This document shows positions 57,733 to 64,000 of a stretch of 64,000 nucleotides of DNA, one piece after another. Positions within the stretch are counted from its first letter, which is position 1; every line of letters begins with the position of its first letter. The notes beneath the pieces are model-generated. The model worked only from the letters and a program-made list of their open reading frames with translations, made no database searches and was not told where the DNA came from. Source of the stretch: Planomicrobium sp. Y74 (GTDB lineage: Bacteria > Bacillota > Bacilli > Bacillales_A > Planococcaceae); the NCBI RefSeq assembly GCF_003668635.1, contig NZ_RCWH01000006.1, positions 1 to 64,000 of the forward strand, written 5' to 3'. The translations under genes and the position numbers were made by a program.

Positions 57733-58479
57733 ATGACCACCAAAACACTGGAAACCATCGAAGCCATCAAATTGCTGAAAGAAAAGAGCTGGGTTGACCT
57801 GACTCATGCATTCGGACCGGAATCGCCGCATTTTTCGGCGTTCGAAGATGCAGAATTCAAGACTTTATTTACACATGATGACGGATTTTTTGCCCAGCGC
57901 TTCACTTTTCCCGGGCAATATGGGACCCATCTTGATGCGCCCATCCATTTTGTGCGTGATACCCGCTACCTCCATGAACTGGAGTTGAAGGAATTGGTCT
58001 TGCCGCTTGTAGTGATCGATAAATCGACGGAAGCGCAAGAAAACCATGATTTTACGTTAGGAGTTGCGGACATCGAACAATTCGAAGCGGAATACGGAAC
58101 AATCGAGGAAGGAACATTTGTCGCGCTGCGAACAGACTGGAGCAAGCGCTGGCCGGATAAAAAAGCATTTGATAATAAAGATGAAGAAGGTGTTAGCCAT
58201 GCACCAGGTTGGTCAGTAGAAGCGCTGAAATTCCTTTTTGAAGAAAGAAAAGTGCAGGCGATCGGACACGAAACCTTCGATACCGATTCCGCCAGCGACT
58301 ACCGGAAAAATGGAGCATTGCTCGGGGAGTATTACGTGCTCGATCAGGATACTTATCAAGTCGAGCTGCTTGCGAACCTCGACCAGGTGCCGGCTAAAGG
58401 AGCGGTCATTTTCAATATCGTCCCGAAAGCCGAAAATGCATCAGGATTTCCCGTGCGATCATTTGCGATATTGCCATAA
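57733..58479 (+). CDS. Cyclase-family hydrolase (kynurenine formamidase-like), SAM-regulated
   Basis: 248 aa metal-dependent hydrolase of the cyclase/KynB family. The signature GTHLDAPIHF gives His66, Asp68 and His72 as metal ligands, and GHETFDTDSAS and SHAPGWS are active-site segments. ATG 57733 has AAGGAGG upstream. The S-box riboswitch ahead of it ties it to methionine/SAM supply rather than tryptophan breakdown, and no kyn genes are nearby. Substrate unknown. A hydrolysable amide or lactone from methionine salvage is a guess. Confidence 0.87.
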   Translation: MTTKTLETIEAIKLLKEKSWVDLTHAFGPESPHFSAFEDAEFKTLFTHDDGFFAQRFTFPGQYGTHLDAPIHFVRDTRYLHELELKELVLPLVVIDKSTEAQENHDFTLGVADIEQFEAEYGTIEEGTFVALRTDWSKRWPDKKAFDNKDEEGVSHAPGWSVEALKFLFEERKVQAIGHETFDTDSASDYRKNGALLGEYYVLDQDTYQVELLANLDQVPAKGAVIFNIVPKAENASGFPVRSFAILP

Positions 58480-58490
58480 GGGATAAACTC

Positions 58491-58530
58491 AAAAGAGCAG
58501 ACAGCGCAAAAAACGCTGTCTGCTCTTTTG
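58491..58530. terminator. Bidirectional terminator after the cyclase gene
   Basis: Stem AAAAGAGCAGACAGCG / CGCTGTCTGCTCTTTT, perfect 16 bp, loop CAAAAAA. Confidence 0.9.
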
Positions 58531-58557
58531 CTTGTTGAGAAAGAAAAATAGGAAACC

Positions 58558-58665
58558 GATATTCCGCAAAACAGCTCCGCTTGCCTTGGGGCTCGTGCTG
58601 AGCTAACTCGTGCTCGTTGCACTTCGCTTGGTCCCTTGGGCGTCTTCGCTGTTTTGTTCCATATC
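58558..58665 (+). repeat. Structured dispersed repeat, family B, copy 2
   Basis: Same ends as 39194-39354 (GATATTCCGCAAAACAGC at the left, GCTGTTTTG...ATATC at the right) but with a shorter middle (108 bp). It lies between convergent genes. Confidence 0.8.
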
Positions 58666-58722
58666 TCCAATCACTTTCAAAATATCAAATATACGTATCA
58701 GTTTGTTTATAGTGTAGAAGTT

Positions 58723-58755
58723 GCTGGTTTCTCGACAGCCTGAAGAGAAACCAGC
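58723..58755. terminator. Hairpin near the end of the oxidase gene
   Basis: Perfect 11-bp stem GCTGGTTTCTC / GAGAAACCAGC with weak T content on either side. A possible terminator for the minus-strand oxidase gene ending at 58790. Confidence 0.45.
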
Positions 58756-58789
58756 GTTTCTTGTGATGTCTTCTCTTTTACATGCTTAA

Positions 58790-59935
58790 CTATTTTGTCC
58801 TAAACCTTTCAAGAGAAAAGATGGAAATATCAAACTGACTTTGTCCATCCAAAGCCATTTGGCTCAACACTTCGCCCATGACACTTCCGAACTTGAAACC
58901 ATGTCCAGAAAAACCGCAGGCAAAAATGACGCGGTTATTGTCTGGATGGAAATCTATGATGAAGTCATTGTCGCTTGATATGGTGTATAAACAAGTTTTG
59001 CCTTGATTGAGTTTGCCATTTGCGCGGGGCATATAGGCTTCAAGTGCCGACCTTAACTCACCTTCATCCGTTTTGTAATGTCCGAAGTTCTGCGTTTGCA
59101 TGTTGGGGTCAATGGCGTGTCCACCATCTGATCTTCCGATTTTAAGACCGTCACCGTTCAAGTCAGGAAAACCGTAATACTTTTTGCCATGGTCTTCTAC
59201 ATAAAACGATGGAAAGTGGGCTGCATCATATAGTTCTGCAGGTGATTCAAACCATCCGACAGTTTTCCTGGTGGGCTGTATAGGAAGGTCCAGATCCGGC
59301 AGCAGTTTTGCTGCCCATGCACCGGCAGTGACGATTACTTTTTTCGCATAAAATGCCGTATGTTCAGTAATAATCTTTACGCCATGTTCGTCATTGGGAT
59401 TAATGTGCTGAACAGCAGTATTAGTAACAAGTGTTGCGCCGTTTTTAATAGCTGTTTCTTTATAAGCGCGAATTGCGTTTTCGCTGTATATAATACCTGA
59501 TTGGGATTCAAAGCACCCGATAAAATTGTCGGGCACAGAAAAACCGGGCCATCTCTCTTTAATGTCAGCGCCATTCAATATCTCCAGCGGCAAATCGTAT
59601 TTTTGGGCAGAAACCATTGTTTCTGCAAGAAAAGTAGAATCTCCTGGACCAAATCCAAGGATGCCGGTTTTTTCGAATATTTTATAGCCGGTCTGCTTTT
59701 CAAGCTCTTCCCATAATTGTTGCGCGCGTTTTACCAACGTAACGTATTGGAGGCCTTCGCCGTATGCATGCCGGATCAGACGGGTATCGCCGTGATGGCT
59801 TCCTTTCATATGAGGTGGATCGAAGGCGTCGATCAATAGAGTTTTTGCATCTTGTTGGGCTAAAAATGCCCCGGCGGCCATTCCCATTGTGCCGGCACCA
59901 ATAATTGCTACATCATAAATAGATTCTGTGGTCAT
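58790..59935 (-). CDS. solA: Monomeric sarcosine oxidase / N-methyl-L-tryptophan oxidase family
   Basis: FAD enzyme that oxidatively demethylates N-methyl amino acids, giving formaldehyde and hydrogen peroxide. FAD motif IIGAGTMGMAAG (11-22), substrate-side SHHGDTRLIRHAYGEG, covalent-FAD cysteine Cys315 (GKTCLYT), and ACGFSGHGFKF at the end. 381 aa, normal length. Whether the substrate is sarcosine or N-methyltryptophan cannot be told. GGAG lies ten bases before the ATG. It sits between two SAM-riboswitch units. Confidence 0.9.
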   Translation of the reverse strand: MTTESIYDVAIIGAGTMGMAAGAFLAQQDAKTLLIDAFDPPHMKGSHHGDTRLIRHAYGEGLQYVTLVKRAQQLWEELEKQTGYKIFEKTGILGFGPGDSTFLAETMVSAQKYDLPLEILNGADIKERWPGFSVPDNFIGCFESQSGIIYSENAIRAYKETAIKNGATLVTNTAVQHINPNDEHGVKIITEHTAFYAKKVIVTAGAWAAKLLPDLDLPIQPTRKTVGWFESPAELYDAAHFPSFYVEDHGKKYYGFPDLNGDGLKIGRSDGGHAIDPNMQTQNFGHYKTDEGELRSALEAYMPRANGKLNQGKTCLYTISSDNDFIIDFHPDNNRVIFACGFSGHGFKFGSVMGEVLSQMALDGQSQFDISIFSLERFRTK

Positions 59936-59985
59936 TTGTAATTCGCTCCGCTCTTCTTGTAAATGGGGATTATTTTCAAGCCATT

Positions 59986-59997
59986 TTACACGTGTAA
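59986..59997 (-). promoter_or_regulatory. Palindrome in the oxidase promoter region
   Basis: TTACACGTGTAA, perfect 12-bp dyad 51 bp upstream of solA. On the minus strand TTACAC could be the -35 with AATAAT 17 bp later. It may be an operator. Confidence 0.4.
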
Positions 59998-60146
59998 GTA
60001 TTTATTTATCATTATTTTGTTCAGGTAATTGTGTCAAAAGTAGAGTGGCTACCGATAAAAGCATTGAAAGTATTATTAGATGGTATTTAAAATTTGTAAC
60101 CTTGTCAATTTTCAAAAGATATTATAATGCGGAAGAAAAAATGTAT

Positions 60147-60175
60147 TTGACAGAAATAACAATTTAAAATAGTAT
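60147..60175 (+). promoter_or_regulatory. Promoter of SAM riboswitch 2
   Basis: TTGACA (60147-60152), 17-bp spacer, TAGTAT (60170-60175). Confidence 0.75.
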
Positions 60176-60198
60176 CTTAACTACGTAAAAAATTAAAT

Positions 60199-60303
60199 AA
60201 CTTATCAAGAGAGACTGAGGGACAGGCCCTGTGACGTCCAGCAACCATCATTTTTATGAAAGGTGCTAAATCCTGCAGAATGTTTCATTCTGAGAGATAA
60301 GAG
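60199..60303 (+). ncRNA. SAM-I (S-box) riboswitch 2
   Basis: Closing helix CTTATC / GATAAG and core AAGAGAGACTGAGGGA, GGCCC, CCAGCAACC and GTGCTAAATCC, with a P4 hairpin near CAGAATG / CATTCTG. It is followed by a terminator and the ABC transporter-mmuM operon, so SAM should repress the operon by premature termination. Confidence 0.96.
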
Positions 60304-60316
60304 TTAGATTTAAATC

Positions 60317-60348
60317 GAGCCTCTTTCTGACTGAAAGGGGCTTTTTTG
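60317..60348 (+). terminator. SAM riboswitch 2 terminator
   Basis: Stem GCCTCTTTC / GAAAGGGGC with TGACT loop and T6. Confidence 0.9.
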
Positions 60349-60428
60349 TGTAGAAAAGGGACATAGTTAAGCAAACTTTTTGGAATTGGAATTACATACT
60401 GACTTTATTAAAAAAGGAGTTCATAAAA

Positions 60429-61253
60429 ATGAAAAGAAAAAATTATTTACTTGTATCTTTGTGTTTATCAATTGGAGTGGCTGGTGTGTTAAGTGGGTGT
60501 TCGTCGAAGGAAGCAACAAGCGCCACAGAAGCATCTGACGATCAAGTGATTACAGTAGGGACTCAAAACGATTATCCACCTTTTGCCTTTGCAGATGATA
60601 ACAACGAACTGACAGGATTTGACGTGGAAGTTATAAAAGCGATCGATGAAAAATTGGATGGATATGCATTTGAGGTTGTTGCTTTTCCTTGGGATAGTAT
60701 GTTTCTTGCACTGGAATCAAATAAAATTCAGGCGATAGCGGATCAAGTAGCAATCACACCTGAACGCCAGGAAAAATACTTATTTACTGAAGAGTCTTAT
60801 TTTGCAGCCGAAACGGTGATTGCTGTGAAAGCAGGAAGAGCAGACATCCAAACAATAGAAGATTTGGAAGGTAAGAAGGTCGGTGCTTTAGCGGGAGACT
60901 CCTATACTTTGTTATTGGAGGAGTATAACGAAACAGCGGAACAGGCGATCGATTTGAAATACAGTGAAAGCGGAAATCCTTTTGAAATCTTACAGGATGT
61001 ACAAACTGGACGTCTGGATGCCTATGTAAATGATCCGATTATGATGAACACAGTTTTGGAAAAGCATTCTTTGGATGTAGAAATTGTAGGACAAGCCATC
61101 GTTCAGGATGACATGGGAATTGTATTGAAAAAAGGAGAGCAGGGCGAAGAATTGCAAGCGTTGATCGACCCTATTTTGAAAGAGCTTAAGGAAGACGGTA
61201 CTTTAGCTGAATTATCTGAAAAGTGGACTGGCGGAGTATATATACCTGAATAA
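60429..61253 (+). CDS. Amino-acid ABC transporter substrate-binding lipoprotein, probably for S-methylmethionine
   Basis: 274 aa extracellular binding protein of family 3. Lipoprotein signal with lipobox LSGC (Cys24), then TVGTQNDYPPFAFADDNNELTGFDVEVIKAI, typical of polar amino-acid binders. AAAGGAG lies before the ATG. The operon also encodes permease, ATPase and homocysteine S-methyltransferase, and is governed by a SAM riboswitch. S-methylmethionine is therefore the most likely ligand (methionine is less likely because MetQ is of another family). Confidence 0.9.
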   Translation: MKRKNYLLVSLCLSIGVAGVLSGCSSKEATSATEASDDQVITVGTQNDYPPFAFADDNNELTGFDVEVIKAIDEKLDGYAFEVVAFPWDSMFLALESNKIQAIADQVAITPERQEKYLFTEESYFAAETVIAVKAGRADIQTIEDLEGKKVGALAGDSYTLLLEEYNETAEQAIDLKYSESGNPFEILQDVQTGRLDAYVNDPIMMNTVLEKHSLDVEIVGQAIVQDDMGIVLKKGEQGEELQALIDPILKELKEDGTLAELSEKWTGGVYIPE

Positions 61254-61274
61254 GTTTGTGGAAGGAAAGTTGAA

Positions 61275-61997
61275 ATGGAAAATTTACTGGATATACAATT
61301 TTTAATAGAAAGCTTTCCTGCTATCATTTCAAGGCTTCCCATTACTATAGGGATAGCGGTGGGTTCATTGATTTTGAGTTTGGTTATCGGGGTTATTACA
61401 GCATTGATTAAAATCTATAGAGTTCCCGTTCTGAGAGTAATTTCTTCTATCTATGTATCTTTTATCAGAGGAACTCCGTTATTGGTTCAACTCTATCTCG
61501 TGTTTTATGGAATCCCTAAAGTTATTTACTTTCTGCAGATTGAATATGGATGGCTTCAATCTGCAGACGTCAACAGTATAGCGCCTGAAGTGTATGCGTT
61601 ATTGGCATTTTCAATTAATCTGGGAGCTTACCTATCCGAAACAATCAGGTCTGCCATTGAATCGGTTGACCGCGGACAATTTGAAGCTGCAAAAGCAATC
61701 GGTATGACTCCTGCGCAAATGATGCTTAAAATCATTTTTCCGCAGGCTTTGGCAGTAGCAATACCGAACCTGGGGAATATGTTTATCACTACGATCAAGG
61801 ACACCGCCCTTGTTTTCATTATTGGTGTGGTTGACATCATGGGACAGGCTAAAATTCTCGGTTCCCGTGGGCTGGCGTTCTTTGAAGTATATATTGCCGT
61901 ATCCATTGTCTACTGGATCCTTTGCATTGTTGTAGAGAGGTTATTGGTGAAAATAGAGAAACGGGCTCGCAGATACGAAAGAGGGATTGCTTCATGA
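61275..61997 (+). CDS. Amino-acid ABC transporter permease
   Basis: 240 aa membrane component (HisM/GlnP type) with about five spans. The cytoplasmic EAA loop that contacts the ATPase is visible as [32 protein letters not shown]. The ATG is 21 bp after the binding-protein gene and the stop overlaps the ATPase start (ATGA). Confidence 0.94.
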   Translation: MENLLDIQFLIESFPAIISRLPITIGIAVGSLILSLVIGVITALIKIYRVPVLRVISSIYVSFIRGTPLLVQLYLVFYGIPKVIYFLQIEYGWLQSADVNSIAPEVYALLAFSINLGAYLSETIRSAIESVDRGQFEAAKAIGMTPAQMMLKIIFPQALAVAIPNLGNMFITTIKDTALVFIIGVVDIMGQAKILGSRGLAFFEVYIAVSIVYWILCIVVERLLVKIEKRARRYERGIAS

Positions 61998-62734
61998 TCA
62001 AATTGGAAAATATACATAAATATTATGACAGCCAGCATGTGCTGAAAGGTATTAATGTTAACGTCAACAAAGGCGAGGTTGTTTCTATTTTAGGGCCAAG
62101 CGGCTCAGGTAAATCAACACTTTTGCGCTGCATCAATTTCCTGGAGGAGCCTACAAGCGGAATCGTTGAAATCAGTGATAAAAGAGTGGATGCCTCGTCA
62201 GCAAGTAAAGCAGATATTTTTTCACTCCGGACTTCGACCGGAATGGTCTTCCAACAATATAATTTATTCAAGAATCTCACAGTACTGCAAAATGTGATGA
62301 TCGGTCTAACAAATGTGAAGCATATTAAGAAGGATGAAGCGAAAAAGACAAGTTTGGAAATCCTCGAAAAAGTGGGATTGACGAACCGGTTAAACCATTA
62401 TCCAGCCCAATTATCTGGTGGACAACAGCAACGCGTGGGAATTGCCCGGGCTCTTGCCCTCAATCCGGAAGTTCTATTGTTTGATGAACCGACATCTTCC
62501 CTCGATCCGGAACTGGTTGATGAAGTTTTGGCAACAATCAGAGCGGTAGCTGATACAGGCAAGACGATGTTTATCGTGACACATGAACTTAACTTTGCAC
62601 GGGAAATTTCTGATCGTGTAGTTTTCATGGAGGACGGTATTATCGTTGAAGAAGGAACAGCTGAACAAATGTTTAATCATCCTAAAATGGAAAGAACAAA
62701 GCAATTTTTAAGTAAAGCAACAAGAAACAATTAA
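61994..62734 (+). CDS. Amino-acid ABC transporter ATP-binding protein
   Basis: 246 aa ATPase. Walker [11 protein letters not shown]-loop FQQYNLF, signature [15 protein letters not shown], Walker [16 protein letters not shown] and switch His in VTHELN. No C-terminal ACT/NIL domain, unlike MetN. Start ATG 61994 overlaps the permease stop. A longer frame from 61922 would lie within the permease gene. Confidence 0.95.
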   Translation: MIKLENIHKYYDSQHVLKGINVNVNKGEVVSILGPSGSGKSTLLRCINFLEEPTSGIVEISDKRVDASSASKADIFSLRTSTGMVFQQYNLFKNLTVLQNVMIGLTNVKHIKKDEAKKTSLEILEKVGLTNRLNHYPAQLSGGQQQRVGIARALALNPEVLLFDEPTSSLDPELVDEVLATIRAVADTGKTMFIVTHELNFAREISDRVVFMEDGIIVEEGTAEQMFNHPKMERTKQFLSKATRNN

Positions 62735-62775
62735 AAGGTGTGGAAAGAACCTGGATATGGGAAGGATGATTTAGA

Positions 62776-63711
62776 GTGAATCCGATAGAACAAATAATGA
62801 GCAACTTTCCTCTCATGATTCTTGATGGCGCAATGGCTACAGAGCTTGAGAATTATGGATGTGATTTGAATGATGGTTTATGGTCTGCAAAGATATTATT
62901 GGAAAACCCTGAAATGATCAAGAAGGTGCATCTGGATTATTTTCAGGCCGGCGCAGATTGTGCTATTACTGCCAGTTATCAGGCAACTATCAAAGGTTAT
63001 AAAGACAGAGGGTTGACTGAAGAAGAAGCAATCGGCTTAATCCAGATGTCTGTCCAAATTGCTGCAGAAGTTCGTGACGAATTCTGGACGGAACTGGAAG
63101 ATAAGTCGAATAGACCGAAACCATTAATCGCGGCCTCTGTTGGACCCTACGGCGCTTTTCTTTCAGATGGCTCCGAATATCGCGGCGATTACGCTGTAAG
63201 TGAAGATGAATTAATTGCCTTCCATAAAGAAAGAATCCGGGTATTGGTAGAAGCTGGTGCAGATATTTTAGCTTGTGAAACCATTCCATGTCTCGCAGAA
63301 GCTAAAGCAATTGCAAAAGTATTAAAGGAATTTCCGGAGGTTTATGCCTGGTTCAGTTTTAGCGCAAAAGATGGTTCTCACATAAGTGAGGGTCAAAGAA
63401 TTTCCGATTGCGCAAAATGGCTGGATGGAGTAGAGCAAGCAGCTGCAATCGGCATCAATTGTTCAGCGCCGCAGTACATAGAATCATTGATCAAAGAAGT
63501 AAAAAGTCAATCTTCTAAACCGGTAATTGTTTATCCCAACTCTGGTGAGGAGTACGATGCGACGAGTAAAACATGGAGTGAAGAGTCTTCTTTGACGCCT
63601 TTTTCCGCTAATACCCAGCGTTGGCATGAAGCCGGGGCACAGATTATTGGAGGCTGCTGCAAAACCAGTCCGGAAGATATTGCAGCAATTACTGCCTGGG
63701 CACGTAAATAG
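62776..63711 (+). CDS. mmuM: Homocysteine S-methyltransferase (S-methylmethionine-dependent)
   Basis: Transfers a methyl group from S-methylmethionine (or SAM) to homocysteine, making methionine. The zinc cysteines Cys229 (GINCSAP), Cys294 and Cys295 (GGCCKTSPED) are present. The start LILDGAMATELE and TASYQAT are typical. 311 aa, GTG start with GGAAGGATG upstream. Last gene of the SAM-riboswitch operon, 41 bp after the ATPase, followed by a terminator. Confidence 0.94.
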   Translation: MNPIEQIMSNFPLMILDGAMATELENYGCDLNDGLWSAKILLENPEMIKKVHLDYFQAGADCAITASYQATIKGYKDRGLTEEEAIGLIQMSVQIAAEVRDEFWTELEDKSNRPKPLIAASVGPYGAFLSDGSEYRGDYAVSEDELIAFHKERIRVLVEAGADILACETIPCLAEAKAIAKVLKEFPEVYAWFSFSAKDGSHISEGQRISDCAKWLDGVEQAAAIGINCSAPQYIESLIKEVKSQSSKPVIVYPNSGEEYDATSKTWSEESSLTPFSANTQRWHEAGAQIIGGCCKTSPEDIAAITAWARK

Positions 63712-63742
63712 TAGAGAGCTGGATTCGATAATAACCTCAAAG

Positions 63743-63783
63743 GAAAGAATATGGATTTGGCTGTTGCCAAGTCCATTCTTTAG
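63743..63783 (+). terminator. mmuM terminator
   Basis: Stem AAAGAAT-TGGA-TTGGC / GCCAA-TCCA-TTCTTT with small bulges, TGTT loop, short T-tail. Confidence 0.7.
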
Positions 63784-63841
63784 CATGTAATTTTTCGGAA
63801 CATTCATATTAATGATATAGTTTTTATAAGGAGTGGTGATT

Positions 63842-64000
63842 TTGGAATTAACAGATGTAATACATAATCATAAATCGATACGCGAATATGAAAACCGCGA
63901 AGTTAGCCAGGAATTGCTGAATGAAATACTGGAGGCCGGCATACGGGCTTCTTCAAGCGGCAATATGCAGACCTATTCGATTGTGGTGACGAAAGATAAA
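63842..64000 (+). CDS. Nitroreductase family protein, N-terminal part (cut by window)
   Basis: The first 53 residues of an FMN-dependent nitroreductase: HNHKSIREYENREVSQELLNEILEAGIRASSSGNMQTYSIVVTKDK carries the FMN-phosphate-binding SIREY and the ASSSGNMQ segment. TTG start with AAGGAG eight bases upstream. The gene runs off the right edge. Confidence 0.85.
   Translation, partial: MELTDVIHNHKSIREYENREVSQELLNEILEAGIRASSSGNMQTYSIVVTKDK

Noticed and set aside
57904..57920. Noc-site-like TTTTCCCGGGCAAT in the cyclase gene
   Set aside because: The right half is not AAAT and the palindrome is broken.
60100..60140. Another promoter TTGTCA...TATAAT upstream of SAM riboswitch 2
   Set aside because: The spacer is only 15 bp, and the TTGACA/TAGTAT pair closer to the aptamer is better.

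Overview
The window is the replication-origin region of a low-to-moderate GC Gram-positive chromosome of the order Bacillales. My best guess is Planococcaceae, genus Planococcus or a close relative. This rests on the classic origin gene order, ribosomal, Wal and GdpP proteins of Bacillus type, TTG/GTG starts with strong Shine-Dalgarno sites, and the absence of the sporulation gene yyaC next to parB. The genus is inferred by eye, not by any search.

Layout. Positions 1-9243 lie on the minus strand, reading leftward from the origin: dnaA, dnaN, an S4-domain gene, recF, gyrB, gyrA, then the 5' end of a 16S rRNA gene with its promoter (the rrnO arrangement of B. subtilis). oriC is bipartite. A DnaA-box cluster lies upstream of dnaA (9304-9600). 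A second region between dnaA and dnaN (7741-7891) carries boxes, a DnaA-trio track and an AT-rich unwinding element. Rightward from the origin come rpmH, rnpA, yidC, jag, mnmE, mnmG, rsmG, noc, parA and parB, then DUF554, mscS, DUF951 and ychF. These are followed by rpsF-ssb-rpsR, yybS-gdpP-rplI-dnaB, purA, an M23 peptidase, walRKHIJ, htrA and rlmH. Three parS sites and one Noc-binding site are visible.

From about 42.6 kb the sequence turns accessory: DUF1846, an orphan TerA-like protein in an AT-rich stretch with broken genes, an epimerase, an aldo/keto reductase, small metabolic proteins, a cystine symporter, DUF4317, a PadR/DUF4188 pair and an AraC/membrane-protein pair. The right end (57.5-63.7 kb) is a methionine/methyl-group island. 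One SAM (S-box) riboswitch precedes a cyclase-family hydrolase. A second precedes an amino-acid ABC transporter plus homocysteine S-methyltransferase, which I read as an S-methylmethionine uptake and salvage operon. A sarcosine/N-methyl-amino-acid oxidase lies between them. The last gene is a nitroreductase cut by the window end.

The most unusual content is non-coding. (1) A dispersed ~120-bp repeat family occurs in five clusters, each downstream of a gene stop codon and in the orientation of that gene, and folds into a long rod-like hairpin whose stems show compensatory base changes between copies. (2) A second structured repeat occurs twice. (3) Three short modules consist of a TATAAT-like -10, exactly four bases, a GAGCA...TGCTC hairpin and a T-run. 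(4) Five copies of a 10-bp motif are phased at exactly 21 bp after rpsR. (5) An extra DnaA-box cluster surrounds the gene just upstream of rlmH.
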